From positions 94,609,393 through 94,673,392 of the forward strand of contig CM042138.1 in NCBI GenBank assembly GCA_023376005.1: DNA of 64,000 nt, given 5' to 3'. Of the stretch, positions 1 to 10,835 are shown one piece after another; position 1 is the first letter of the stretch; every line of letters begins with the position of its first letter. A program made the translations under genes and the position numbers. Below the pieces are notes generated by a model. That model did no database searches, had not been told where the DNA came from, and saw only the letters and a program-made list of their open reading frames with translations. The DNA comes from Doryteuthis pealeii. Lineage: Eukaryota > Mollusca > Cephalopoda > Myopsida > Loliginidae.

Positions 1-748
1 GTAAGCTCCTAAAATTAGTAGACCAGTTCAAGTACCTAGGTAGTAATATCTCATTGACAGAAAGCAATATTAATGTATGTATAGGGAAGGTATAGTCTGC
101 TTTAGACAGAATATCAATCATTTAGAAATCTCGATTACAAGTTAAAGCGGTCCCATCTATGGGTTAAATAGAAAAACATGAGTTTATAAACAAAATTGAG
201 TATCCATTAAGAATGACTTTATTTAAAAACTTCATCGGCATTAAATGACCCACTGAAGTTGATATGCCGTAAAACAACAAGCTAAACTAAAAAAAAAGTT
301 AAAGCAAGAATTCTTCCAAGCCATAGATGTGTTAGTGCTACTGTATGGCTGCACCACTTGAACCCTAATGAAGCACCTAGAGAATAAGATAGATGGGAGT
401 TGCACAAGAATACTGCATGCAGTATTAAACAAATCATGGAAATAACATCCCACAAGAAAGCAGCTATATGGCCACTTGCCACCTATCACACAAACCATCC
501 GAGTAAGACAAACGAGGCATGCTGGACACTGCTGGAGAAGCAAAGACAAACTCATAAGTGACATTCTCCTGTGGAAACCAACACATGCGCATGCTAGTGT
601 GGGCTGCCCAGCAAGGACCTAGGTCGATCAGCTCTGTGTGGATTCTGGATAGTGTGCAGAGGACCTCCTGGGAGCAATGACAGATAGGGATGGTTGGTGA
701 GAGATTTTCATGGATATCTGTGCTGCCAGCACAACTTGATGATGGTGA
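1..748 (+). mobile_element. Non-LTR retrotransposon RT C-terminal relic, split by a SINE
   Basis: Translating 3 onward gives KLLKLVDQFKYLGSNIS, and from about 307 EFFQAIDVLVLLYGCTT, then HPTRKQLYGHLPPITQTIRV, RHAGHCWRSKDKLISDILLW and a closing DLLGAMTDRDGW segment. This is the 3' part of the reverse transcriptase of a LINE type common in invertebrates, after the catalytic core. The frame carries several stops, so it is dead. Bases 149-295 are a SINE insertion; the 10-bp target duplication AAGTTAAAGC lies at 139-148 and 296-305. The relic runs into GATGGTGATG and then (TA)n at 751, so the microsatellite begins at its 3' tail. The window starts inside the element. Confidence 0.8.
149..295 (+). 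mobile_element. SINE-D 3' fragment inserted in a LINE
   Basis: This 5'-truncated copy begins at GGTCCCATCTATGGGTTAAA and ends with GTTGATATGCCGTAAAACAA plus an A-rich tail. The 10-bp duplication AAGTTAAAGC flanks it exactly and the host LINE reading frame resumes afterwards, so it is a real target-primed insertion. It shows that the SINE-D 3' tail is younger than this LINE relic. Confidence 0.8.
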
Positions 749-750
<2 letters not shown>

Positions 751-783
<33 letters not shown>

Positions 784-1185
784 CCAATTGACTGGTAAGT
801 AAGGGATGATTCTATTTGGGATCATCAAAAACTCACTGTACATCCATACTGTATGCTCATGTTGGTGAAAACTTATAGATTCATTTTTTTTATTAATTTG
901 GTTTAGGCGAAGTTTGATAGGCAGGAAGGAATGGTTACAGTTGTATCTTTTTAGGCATTTCCTGTCCTGGAATTTAAAATTTGTTGTTTTTTGTTATCAT
1001 AAAAAATGTTTTTTTATGTAGGCGTATGTGGAGATTGAATTCTGGTGAATATTTTTTCTATTCGATTTTCTCAGTATTTTGTAAACTCTATCTGAAGCGA
1101 CTAGATTCATATTGAGTCTCCGGTTGAAATAAATTTATTATAGTCAAATGACAGTTTATTAAGTTTTTATTTTCTTTATTGAAAG

Positions 1186-1249
<64 letters not shown>

Positions 1250-1280
1250 GTGTATATATATATTTCATATAACTTTGAAA

Positions 1281-1319
<39 letters not shown>

Positions 1320-1429
1320 TTTTCCATTAGGGACCTCTCTTAAATTTTTTGGAAAAGATTTTTTCATTTATTCCATTCATTTTCATTTTTTCATTAATTC
1401 TTAACTAAATAATTTAGAGGGCATACACG

Positions 1430-1504
<75 letters not shown>
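751..1504. repeat. (TA)n arrays flanking repeat J, then (TA)n(GA)n
   Basis: Arrays lie at 751-781, 1187-1245, 1282-1316 and 1433-1478, the last passing into (GA)n at 1478-1504. The flank 781-870 plus 1139-1186 (repeat J, containing GGATGATTCTATTTGGGATC) recurs at 47,838-47,966, where the two parts are contiguous. Either 871-1138 is an insertion here or the other copy has a deletion. No gene is visible. Confidence 0.75.
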
Positions 1505-1867
1505 TTCATGGAAATCTGTGCTGTTAGCACAACTATATGATAAATACTTAGTCACCACTATTCCAACTCGTCTGGAAATTATTCAGTTCATATTTAGAAC
1601 ACAAACTGAACTGTTTCTATTTCATTCTATAATCTAAATACAGTAAGATTGTACAAAAGCTCCATTGATTTTTGTTAGAAGTTATTTTATTAGGAAACCC
1701 ATTAATAATTCAGTATATCTAATTGTGACATCAGAATCTAAACATCATATCTACAATTTGTTGTGAATCAGGATACAACAATAAAACACATATCAACTCA
1801 GAATGTTGTGATAAACAATCAATCATATGGATGTTGGTGGAATTAATAATAAGAATAATAGTGAAAA
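1505..1867. other. AT-rich spacer, nothing recognised
   Basis: No coding, RNA or clear repeat signal is visible. The first 40 bases resemble the end of the LINE at the window start (ATGGAAATCTGTGCTGTTAG), so a LINE end fragment is possible. Confidence 0.4.
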
Positions 1868-2960
1868 TGCTTCTATTGTCTTCATCTCATTGTCATACTT
1901 CTAATGTTTTGGCCGATGCATCCTCCGACCTACTTCTGGTGTCTTTTCTCTTTTTTCAGTAACTTTCAGGGAATTTCACATGAAAGTTGTGATAAAAAGA
2001 AATCATACTGATGTTATTGGAATCATTAATTAAGACGCAATGCAAAAATGTAAATCCAGATTATCTGGTGTCACTTAATCGTAGATTTCTTATTTGTCCC
2101 ATTTTATTTTACCCAATTCTAAAAATGAAACATTTCAAATGGTCTTGCATTGCTTAAATGCCCAATGTAAGATTAAAAGGAATCAGGAAAGAATAAAAAA
2201 GATGTTACGTGTTTGTTTTATTTGTAATATTGAAATTGTGAATTATGGAATATATTTTGTGAATTTTGATCTCATGTTGTCCCGGCCTCCTGCCCTAATT
2301 TACACTAGGTTTTAGTGAGCCAGCCTCTTAGATATTTTCCGAGCCATGTTTTTGTCAACAAATTAATGTAGATATTTTAAAACGCCTCCTCCCAGATGTT
2401 TATCAACAAATCAATGTAAATTTTCTACACCCCCCCCACATACTTTTAAGAAAAAGTGAGAAAGGGCTAAATCAAAATTATTATACTTTTTACATATTGA
2501 ACTATTTGCAATAGCTCTCAAGTAAACATATCAAACATAATAATCAAATTATTATACTGTGGTATATCCACAGGTCCTGCTAGTAAGAATAATTGTAACA
2601 ATGCTTCTAAATTTATTTTTATTATTTAAATGATTCAGATTATTGTCCTCATCTTGGCTGTTATATTCACAATATTTTGGCCGATGCATTCTCCGACCTT
2701 CTTCAGGTGTCTTTTGTTATATTCAATAACTTTCAGGGAATTTCAAATGAAGTACATATCAGCTCTTAGAGTTGTGATAAAAAGCAACCATATTGATGTT
2801 ATTGGAATTAATAATAAGAAAAATTGTGAAAATGCTTCTAAAATTATTTTCATTATTTACATGATTCAGACTATTGTCCTCATCTTGGCTCTTATATTCA
2901 CAACGTTTCAACCACTGTATCGTCCAGCCTTGCTCAGATGTCTTGTCATGGTTGGTACTT
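1868..2960 (-). repeat. Three copies of repeat F (hammerhead-like core)
   Basis: Copies lie at about 1868-1990, 2625-2745 and 2868-2960. Read on the minus strand each has CCTGAAGAAGG, a short stem and GGCC(G)AAA, then ATTGTGAATATAAC and AAGATGAGGACAATA. The CTGANGA...GAAA order matches the conserved core of a hammerhead ribozyme, with one extra base before the stem. The first G of GAAA has decayed in these copies. Short ORFs here are incidental. Confidence 0.6.
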
Positions 2961-3036
2961 TAGTTCTTTAGCACTGAAAATGAGTTGGTAAGTATTATTT
3001 CCATCTAAGTCATGTTATACAAAACTGCTAGATATA

Positions 3037-3075
3037 TACAAGGTGTGCTAAAAAAAGGATCGAGACTGAAGCTGT
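3037..3075 (+). repeat. Solo mariner-like terminal repeat
   Basis: TACAAGGTGTGCTAAAAAAA follows a TATA target and matches the left arm of the small foldback at 60,705-60,760. Only one end is visible, so it is a fragment. Confidence 0.4.
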
Positions 3076-3177
3076 ATTTACCGAGATGGAAATAAATAAT
3101 AAATGAAAAATTCTGAAAAATATTTTAGCAATATTCTATGTCATCTGTCTTTTATTATTCACATTATTGGCATAATT

Positions 3178-3590
3178 CAAACTATTATCCTCATCTTGAT
3201 TGTTATACTCACAACATTTGGAGATGCATAGTGTAATGGCTTGAGTCATGGAAAATGGACTCGTCGACCTGAGTTCAAATCCTAGACGAGGCTGTTTGCA
3301 TTCACATAGCACTAATATCATTGGGAAAGGTATGCATCCAACTACTCTCCCCCCAGCTATGGGCAAATAGTAGTGCAGACTGGGTTCATTAACCTTGGCT
3401 AAGTAACCAGTCTAGAAGGAAAACTTTGAATTCAAACCTGGTAAATTCCGCTTAAGAAATTGACATTGTGTTACATCCTGCTCGTGCAGAAGTGTTGGTA
3501 AATATATATACTCACAACATTTCAGCTGTTGTACTCTCCAGCCTTCTTCAGGTGTATTTTGTTATAGTTGGTAACCCTCATGAAATTTCA
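3178..3590 (-). repeat. Repeat F copy split by SINE-B
   Basis: The two halves, 3178-3219 and 3507-3590, join into a normal repeat F sequence once SINE-B is removed. The second half carries the AGCCTTCTTCAGGTGT segment, which is the complement of the CTGAAGAAGG core. Repeat F was therefore present before the SINE-B insertion. Confidence 0.65.
3220..3506 (+). mobile_element. SINE-B, full length, with target duplication
   Basis: This tRNA-derived SINE has an A-box-like GTGTAATGGCTTGAGTCATG and a B box GAGTTCAAATCC, then the body GGGAAAGGTATG, CCCAGCTATGGGCAAATAGT and AAGAAATTGACATTGTGTTA, ending GGTAAATATA. The 16-bp target duplication TATACTCACAACATTT lies at 3204-3219 and 3507-3522. The 3' end is a short TA run, as in the other copies at 9.3, 26.9 and 39.6 kb. 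It encodes nothing; pol III transcription would be expected from the internal boxes. Confidence 0.85.
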
Positions 3591-3984
3591 AGCCAAATCC
3601 TTTATTTAATTAAGCGGGTTGGCTTTGCTTATTTTTCTGTCTTTGTCTTGGAAAATCCCATATCAATTAATTCACTTTGGTAATTTTACCCTTTTCTGCT
3701 GAACCTGATGATAATAATTTTCTTCAAATGATAATCCCCTTGACATTTAAGACATTTATTCCAGCAATTGTCTCAATTTCTGGTATGAGAATTTTTTTTA
3801 TTATTTACATTATTGATATTAGTGGAATTGATAAAGCTTTATTTACCAAGAAAGAAATTGATAATGAAAGTGTGGGGCGATGAGAGGTTTAATGTTTTAG
3901 GTTTAAAGGTAGCTGGTTATTCCTGGTGCGTGTTCACAGGGTTTGCTTTTAACCCATCTTATTTGGTGGTCACGCTGAAAAGGA

Positions 3985-4230
3985 ATTAAAGAAAGAAAAA
4001 GACAAAAAGTAGTTTTAGGATTTAGGCTTTATTCATGAGTCATAGCCACCACATAGAGGGGAGATTTCTGCCTGTCCAGAAATAGTGTCTGGTCCCAGTT
4101 AAGGCCTAAGTCAGAATGGCCGAGAGATGTTGGTCGTCCTTTTTCCTGCACATGCTCGGAGGCTTCTTCCGGTGTGAAGCCTCATGGGAGTTTGTTATTT
4201 TTTATTTTAATTTTATTTTAATTTTATTTC
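3985..4230 (-). mobile_element. Repeat I, LTR-like
   Basis: This segment recurs at 13,625-13,895 (+) and 29,685-29,935 (-). Read on the minus strand it has an A-rich start, AACAAACTCCCATGAGGC, a GC-richer body and AATAAAGCCTAA, a poly(A) signal, followed by a pyrimidine-rich stretch. That order resembles an LTR, but I did not find matched ends or a short target duplication. Confidence 0.4.
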
Positions 4231-4307
4231 AATCCCCCACAAAAGAAACGTTAGTTTTCTTCAAAATAGTCCCAATGGCATTCAATACACTTATTTCAGC
4301 AACTGTC

Positions 4308-4527
4308 ACCCCTTCATCAGCATTACTCCCAGGTCCACCCAGACCCAGAGTGGTAGTACCTGTTTGGGCACTTTCTATGGGTTAAATAAAATCTAAAAAA
4401 TGAGTTTTAAAAATTGAGTTAAAAAAATAAATTTGAATACCTATCAAGAATGAATAAAACAAAACATGTTTGGCATAAAATAACCCAACAAGAGTTTACA
4501 TGCCATAAAATATAACCAACCAACCAA
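4308..4527 (+). mobile_element. SINE-D 3' half with target duplication
   Basis: This 5'-truncated copy starts CACCCCTTCATCAGCATTAC and runs through GGTAGTACCTGTTTGGGCAC to the shared 3' tail TTTACATGCCATAAAATATA with a CCAACCAACC end. The 10-bp duplication CAGCAACTGT flanks it at 4298-4307 and 4528-4537. Confidence 0.8.
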
Positions 4528-4639
4528 ACAGCAACTGTTTCAATTTCCTATATAAGAATTTGTTTATTATTTACATTATTGATGTTGGTGGAATCAATAA
4601 GAATAATAGTGAAAATTCTTCAGAAATTACTTACATTAT

Positions 4640-4835
4640 TTACATGATTCAGATTATTGTCGTCCTCTTGACTTTTGTACTCACATTATGACTGTTGTTC
4701 CCTTGGTCCCTCTTCAGATGTCTTGGTAACCTTCAAGGAGTATTTTATTGACTAGAGATGGTTGGAGAGTATAGCAGCCAAAAGAGTAAAACAACCAAGA
4801 CGAGGACAATAGTCCGAGTCATATAAATAATGTAA
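4640..4835. repeat. Head-to-head repeat F copies
   Basis: A minus-oriented copy (about 4640-4740) is followed by a plus-oriented one (about 4745-4835, with AGCAGCCAAAAGAGTAAAAC and GAGGACAATAGTCCGAGTC). Together they make an imperfect inverted repeat. Inverted pairs of this repeat also occur at 56.4 kb. Confidence 0.5.
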
Positions 4836-4916
4836 ATAATTACAAATCTTCATCTCGTAAATTTAGACTGATGTTTCTAAAAAAAAACAGTTTAAATCTC
4901 CCAATCAATAGGTCAA

Positions 4917-5545
4917 GCGTTTTACGGCATATCAACCTCAGTGGATCATTTAATGCTGACAAAGTTTTGAAATAAATTGATTCTTAATGGATACTCAATT
5001 TTTTTTATAAACACATTTTTCTATTTAACCTATAGATGGGACCTTAACAGGTACTACCACTCCAGGTCAGAGGGGACCAGGGAGCAATGGTGATGAACAG
5101 GTACACATTCCCCAAACCTCCAAAACTGGAACCTCACCATCAGATAGAGTTTAACGTCTTACCCCAGACATGAAGACCCTCAGCCACCTTCACCATCAGA
5201 TAGAGTTTGTCATACCCAGGACATGAAGACCCTCAGCCACCACCTTCTAGAACATATATGATAAAAAGAGTTGGGGTTTACCATAGGGGCAATAGGTTGA
5301 GGCAATCATATAGGTGCTAGGGCTTGACATGACCAGCCTATTGATCGGTGGGGGCCTCTCCGACCGCCCGTCTAGCCTAGGTAAGGGTCTAAGTGGAGTG
5401 TTGCATGTCATAGACTGTTCATCCACCAGGATTCCGTCCTTAAGCATCACGGGTCGCCAACCATGGTCAACAGCTGGCTCCATGGGGGGGGTTACCCCTC
5501 TGCAGAGGTGCAGTCGGTATATTCTAAAGCCCCAGCCGACAGGGA
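4917..5545 (-). mobile_element. SINE-D, near full length
   Basis: On the minus strand it begins CCCTGTCGGCTGGGGCTTTA, runs through CCTCTGCAGAGGGG, GCATCACGGGTCGCC (complement), GCACCTATATGATTG and GGTCCCATCTATAGG, and ends GTTGATATGCCGTAAAACGC. The family is about 590 bp. I see no clear tRNA-type A and B boxes, so the head origin is unknown. ORFs of about 90-118 residues on both strands are read-through of the element. Confidence 0.75.
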
Positions 5546-6127
5546 TCGGCAGCATATGGGGAACATTGATTAAAAAGAATAGAGGATGAATTTGAGATAG
5601 CAAAAATCACTATGTAGATGTCCTTTGAAACATGATCCAAAAATTGGGAGTGCTGGTGAAATTCACCTGGATCACTAGAAGGTCACAAAGTCAACACAGT
5701 GGGAGGACATATATCCGACTAGAGGGGTAGGGCAATTCAAAGGATTCAGAAGGAGGGGGAACTTGATATAACATATACAGGAAAACTGCACATTTCTCAG
5801 ATCAAGGCTTTATATTTCAAGTGCTATAGACACCAGGGGGTGGGGTGGGGGATGCTGTCCATACAATACCGTGATGAATAAACAATGAATATGAAGAAAT
5901 TAGCGTGAATAAACGGATAAAAAGAAAACATGATATTTCTAACTTACATTAATGGTTTTAAAATTGCTGAACAAATTTCATTTGTTTTACACGAAGACTT
6001 CATTGCATATCAAGGAGTGAAAGACACTTTATTGATGGGATCAATTCTTTTTATCAGTCTGGTTTTGACAGCTTTTTATTATGTTTCTTATAACAAAAGC
6101 ATTTGAAAAGGTCAGGCGTAATGTAAT
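5546..6127. other. Unique-looking AT-rich spacer
   Basis: No ORF of note, RNA gene or repeat was recognised. A G-rich patch (GGGGGTGGGGTGGGGG) lies near 5835-5850. Confidence 0.35.
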
Positions 6128-6175
6128 AACTATCTATCTCATTCTGTTCATTGAGCCTATCTCATATTCATTCAT

Positions 6176-6216
<41 letters not shown>

Positions 6217-6386
6217 ATCACTGTTTATTGTGTCTATCTCTGTTCATTGAGTCTATTTCATATTCATTCTATCTATCTGTCTGTCTGTCTGTCTGTCTGT
6301 TTATTCATTATCTACCTATGTCAGTTCATTATCAATCTATCTATCTATCTATCTCTGTTCATTGTATTTATCTCAGTCTGTTCAAC

Positions 6387-6418
<32 letters not shown>

Positions 6419-6441
6419 TCATTATCTATCTAAGTCTGTTC

Positions 6442-6476
<35 letters not shown>

Positions 6477-6482
6477 CTGTTA
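6128..6482. repeat. Higher-order (ATCT)n/(GTCT)n array
   Basis: Five tetranucleotide blocks (about 6177-6218, 6269-6300, 6332-6355, 6387-6416, 6446-6478) alternate with a recurring spacer related to CTGTTCATTGAGTCTATCTC. The spacer plus block repeats as a longer unit. The ORFs here are frame translations of the array (LSIYLSIYLS). Confidence 0.8.
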
Positions 6483-6793
6483 TCACTTATGTTAATAAGT
6501 TTATTAAAAACATTTAAGTCTCCAAATTTATTACGCCAATCAAAAATATTATTCATAAAAAAATAAACATTAAAACATATTACAGCACATAAATCATTAC
6601 ATTCTATTTTGTTATGTTTTTATGCAATACAGTGTTATTTTTCTTATTTAAAAAAAAGGTAACAAAAAAAATTAGGGTGTTTTTTTGGTGGGTGGCTGGA
6701 ACAGATTAATGGCATTTCAGTTTATTGAAAATTGTTTTGATATACAAAGAAATTGAGTTACGAGTGGAACAAATTAAACTCATGTCAAGGTAC

Positions 6794-6795
6794 TA

Positions 6796-6887
<92 letters not shown>

Positions 6888-6888
6888 A
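6794..6888. repeat. (CT)n(TA)n(TG)n compound microsatellite
   Basis: The blocks are (CT)n at 6794-6821, (TA)n to 6866 and (TG)n to 6888. No other feature was recognised between 6889 and 7416. Confidence 0.85.
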
Positions 6889-7416
6889 TACTAGGCAAAA
6901 CGTGAACTGTTGGTTACTCATTGAGCTCTGGGTAAATAATTGGGATTAAGGAAAAGTGAGTTTGCAAAGTGAAATCAAATTTTTTTTTTAAATGAATACA
7001 GACAGGGAATAAAAAAAAACATTAAGATCATTTTGTAAGATTTCTAAGAAAGGGAACGTTTGAAATAATTAAAATTTATTAAGAGCCAAGATGTTGGACA
7101 GGCTAGCTGTTTATGACACTTAACATACAAATACATTTCAAACTCTCCCATATCTCTCTCTCTACACTCGCTGAGAAACTAACATATATAACGAAGAGGT
7201 AATCAAGATATACATAGAGAGGGTAAAAGTGATAGGCAAAATGGGAAGTAAGAGACAGGTCAGTTTTTGACTTAATTGCAAAACCAATTAAAATGGATTT
7301 TTTTCAAACATAACTCAATACTAAAATTAATGTATAATTTAGTATAACATTTGTGTCATTAAACTAAAGAGTAAAAAAGCCTTTAGGAGCCAAACATTGA
7401 TTTGCTCAGCTTTTGT

Positions 7417-7436
7417 ATAATAATGATAATAATAAT

Positions 7437-7497
<61 letters not shown>

Positions 7498-7649
7498 TCC
7501 AATGAGATAGATAGATAAGTATCTAATGAGATAGATAGATAGATAGATAGATAGATATGTACCTATTGAGATGGATGGATGGATGGATAGATAGATAGAT
7601 AGATATATAGAAATGTACTCAATGGAATTGATAGATAATGTACCTAATC

Positions 7650-7724
<75 letters not shown>
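7417..7724. repeat. Compound ATA/TA/GA/GATA/GATG array
   Basis: The order is (TAA)n(TA)n(GA)n to 7493, then GATA and GGAT blocks separated by a recurring GTACCTAATGAGATAGATAG-like spacer, then (TA)n 7651-7695 and (GA)n 7696-7724. The spaced GATA blocks form a higher-order unit like the array at 6.1 kb. Confidence 0.8.
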
Positions 7725-7726
<2 letters not shown>

Positions 7727-8540
7727 AAATTTCTTATATATCATTGCACACAGACTGATTTATCATTATTATATTGTATCATAAAGGTCCATTTGTTTCA
7801 TCTGCTTGTTATACCAACAAAAGACAAATTTGTATTTGTCTATTTTTTCACACTAAATTATCAAAGACCAAATATTTTCCCAAAGATTGCTACTTATTTC
7901 CAATCTTCTTTACCAGATTTTCCTATTTGAAATGCATAAACCAATAAAAACAATGATAAATCATCTTATAGATTTTACACTTACAAGAATATACCATAAT
8001 TATTTGTGTGTAAGATTTTGCTAGATTTCAGCCCAAAAGTTAGCAGTGTATATTATAGACATGAACTGCACTGATTTACACTGCTAAATGTTGAACAGAC
8101 AGGAGTTAAAAATCAGAAAACACATGAACACAACATGGAATTTCAAATAACATGTATCAATACATTTACACAAAGAAAAAATTATACTTGAAATACTTGT
8201 GGTTTGCAAATAAAGGTATTGTCTGTGGACATGTTACTTATATAAATATAACAATACAATTCCACTTAATTGAGTCCTTGTCAAGTTGGTAGGTTATTGT
8301 ACCTACTACAGCTCTGCCTCACTGAATATAGGGAGCACCATATTCCATGTCTGACTTCTAGAGATGCTGGTACCAAAGAGAAAGATATCTTCAATTTTGC
8401 CACTAAAGTTTGCGGGCCTGTGATTGGTTGGTTTGAAGAGAGTTACGCTGACCAAGGGAGACAACCCACCTACCTTACATATATTTTTAAGAACTAAATA
8501 TTAACTTTTTTTTTACTGGCCACATGCATTGCTATATTTG
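7725..8540. other. AT-rich spacer
   Basis: No gene or clear repeat was recognised. A 75-residue ORF at 8270-8497 has no recognisable domain and its codon use is not distinctive. Confidence 0.35.
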
Positions 8541-8757
8541 GGATGGCATGATCAAAAGTAAGTTATATCTATGGTCCAAACTAACTGTGTAACAGAAAAA
8601 TATACTACCGAAAAATAGCCACTGGAAGTAGTGTTTGTTTATATAAACAACATAAATTCTTATTTTTAGTCAATGGCATGACCAAAAGTAAGTTATATCT
8701 ATGGTCCAAACTAACTAATGTGTAACAGAAATATATGCTACAGAAAAATAGCCACTG
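8541..8757. repeat. Imperfect direct duplication, ~85-bp unit
   Basis: The segment starting GGATGGCATGATCAAAAGTA (about 8541-8625) is repeated at about 8667-8757, with AAGTTATATCTATGGTCCAA in both. A third partial match to the spacer (ACATAAATTCTTATTTTTA) lies near 9760. Confidence 0.75.
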
Positions 8758-8828
8758 TGTTGGAAATTTATAAGGGGACAAGTGACCCGGCTTCACTGGC
8801 TATCACATCAGCAGCAGCCCTTTGGGAT

Positions 8829-8998
8829 CACGTGGGGTCAGTTATAAAAGCAAGCACCCAACATTGTTCCTCCTCTTTCTCCTTCAATCCTTGCTGGTAC
8901 AAGGCTGGCTGCTAGATTCAACAAACCCAAGACGGCTGAACTCTCTGCTTTCTCCCCACCCCAGCTAGCTCTATCTTGCCTAGCTCCACATGGTAAGT
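8829..8998 (+). promoter_or_regulatory. Possible promoter with first exon and splice donor
   Basis: An E-box CACGTG (8829-8834) precedes a TATA-like TTATAAAAG (8842-8850). About 140 bp downstream, a GC-richer pyrimidine-rich segment ends at a strong donor, ATG|GTAAGT (8993-8998). The layout fits a noncoding first exon ending at an ATG, or the promoter of a retroelement. No downstream exon was recognised. Confidence 0.3.
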
Positions 8999-9340
8999 AG
9001 GCATAAGATGAGCAGAGTGCATCACACACCCAAGAAGGTTGATGAATGTCTGTTTCTCACACTTGTTAGGAGCTTAGAGCCTTCAGCTAAAACTGCTGCT
9101 ACTACATATTAACTTCCGGACTAAGGCTACAGGACTTTCTTACCATAAGGAATAGATATTCACAAATTCCTTAGCAGGCAATATCTCTGCAATCCTAACA
9201 AACCTAACAATCCCTGGCTTTACTGAACATCCATACTTAGCAGTAGTCCTTCATCTGACATAAATGAACTGTTGAACTCTACAACACTAACCTCTATGTT
9301 TAAAACTGTAACGTTTATATATGTATATATGCCCATTTTG

Positions 9341-9579
9341 GCAGGAAATGGACTCGTCGCCCCGAGTTCAAATCCTGGACGTGGTAATTGCATTTCACTT
9401 AGCACTAATACCCTTGGGAAAGGTATGAATTCTACTCTCCCTCCAGCTATGGGTAAATAGTAGGGCAGACTGGGCTCTTTAATCTAGGAGAAGGAAAACT
9501 CTGAATTCAAACCTGTTAAACTCCGCTTAAGAAATTGACCTTGTGTCACATCCTGCTCGTGCGGAGGGGTCAGTAAATA
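9341..9579 (+). mobile_element. SINE-B, 5'-truncated, with target duplication
   Basis: It starts within the tRNA-like head (GGAAATGGACTCGTCGCC, B box GAGTTCAAATCC) and ends GGGGTCAGTAAATA. The 17-bp duplication TATATATGCCCATTTTG lies at 9324-9340 and 9580-9596. The A box is missing, so the copy is probably transcriptionally dead. Confidence 0.85.
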
Positions 9580-9821
9580 TATATATGCCCATTTTGATGT
9601 ACATAAAACACTTTTTGTAGCAATTATATTGTCACCTCACCGTTTATCTTCTCTCTGCTTCATAGTTACTTGGGAATTATTCCCCTACATTCCTTAGAGG
9701 TCTTAAATTTCTCTTTATTAATTTTTATAACTGGAATGAGTGTTTCTTATATAAAAAACATAAATTCTTATTTTTAATCGATACAAACCGAATAAAAAGG
9801 GGGAGTCCCCGTGTTGTAGTA

Positions 9822-10210
9822 GCAAACATGCTAAATTGCAACATCGTAGTAAGCGAATTTGAACTCCAATCATGCTACTATGTTCACTTTTGTACTAATA
9901 CACTTTGGAAAGGAATGAACCACCTCATCGTACCACTACTGTTCTTCTACAAGGATAGCTTCGGTATTAACTCTTTGCCTACCAAATTTCCCCCATGGCT
10001 GTACCAAATTTTCTTTGTATTTTTTACCTGTATGATGGGATATTTCAAAGTTCACTATCTATTCCCCTCAGAACTCATTCTATTCAAATAAAGTCCTATT
10101 ATTATTGTAAATAAATGACATGTGGAAGAGCCACTGCCAGTGGTTTATGGTAGGATCACAGTAGGTAAAGAGTTAAATAACCTACGAAGGTTGATATGCC
10201 ATAAAAGAAA

Positions 10211-10216
<6 letters not shown>
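9822..10216 (+). mobile_element. SINE-E split by a piggyBac-type element
   Basis: The head resembles SINE-B (ACTAATACACTTTGGAAAGG) but the 3' end is the SINE-D tail (AGGTTGATATGCCATAAAAG) with a GAAA-rich end. Its interruption at 9967-10176 is precise when compared with the uninterrupted SINE-E at 61.8-62.05 kb. Confidence 0.7.
9967..10176. mobile_element. piggyBac-like MITE with TTAA target duplication
   Basis: Both ends carry TTAA followed by inverted repeats: TTAACTCTTTGCCTACCAAA on the left, and GTAGGTAAAGAGTTAA on the right. CTTTGCC-type ends with TTAA targets are typical of piggyBac elements. The uninterrupted SINE-E at 61.8 kb has a single TTAA-containing site at the matching place. 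The element is 210 bp and has no transposase ORF. It also carries ATTCAAATAAAGTCCTATTA, shared with 19.9-20.0 kb. Confidence 0.8.
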
Positions 10217-10244
<28 letters not shown>

Positions 10245-10246
10245 AA
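10205..10246 (+). repeat. (GAAA)n tail of SINE-E
   Basis: The tetranucleotide run starts directly at the 3' end of SINE-E, so it is probably an expanded SINE tail. Confidence 0.7.
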
Positions 10247-10324
10247 CTGTATAAAATAATTGAACAAATGTTAAATTATTTCTTTGAATTTTTTAGATGA
10301 GGCTTGATAATTTGTATTATTTGG

Positions 10325-10835
10325 ATTCTTAGGACTATTGTCCTCATCTTTATTGTTATCTGTACAATGATTCAGCTGATGTGCCCTCTGGCCTTCTTCA
10401 GGTGTTACTTGTCAGACTCGGGAGCCTTCTCAAACTCAGGAACCTTCTTTTTGAACTTGGGAAACTTCTTGTCATAATCGGGAGCCATCACGGAACTTTG
10501 ACCCAAACCTTTATTCAATTCATGGGGGTATTCTGTTCCCATTCTGCTAACCATAGCTGGGTACAAATGTTAAGCTGTGTTAATTATTGACCAGGATTAA
10601 ACCTGCAGCCCAGAGATAACTGTCACTTAGAACTATATTAACTCAATGCCTATATCCACTATGCTATGTGTCCAATTGGACCACGAGTTCGAAAGGAAGG
10701 TTTCTGAGTTCGAGAAGTCTCCCAAGTCCAACAAGAAATACCTGAAGAAGGCCAGAGTGTACATCGTCAGAAATGTTGTACAGATAAGAATAAAGATGAG
10801 GACAATAGTCCGAATAATCCAAATAATCCAAATGT
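10325..10835. repeat. Inverted pair of repeat F copies
   Basis: A minus copy at about 10,325-10,445 and a plus copy at about 10,700-10,835 face each other. The plus copy shows CCTGAAGAAGGCCAGAGTGT, then GTCAGAAATGTTG, then AAAGATGAGGACAATAGTCC. The arms are about 60-100 bp and diverged, separated by roughly 250 bp. Confidence 0.6.

Noticed and set aside
5247..5603. 118- and 91-residue overlapping ORFs
   Set aside because: Both lie in SINE-D, and equivalent ORFs recur in the copies at 24.4 and 25.1 kb, so they are repeat read-through.
6081..6566. 161-residue ORF
   Set aside because: It is a translation of the (ATCT)n higher-order array (LSIYLSIYLS) and has no independent coding support.
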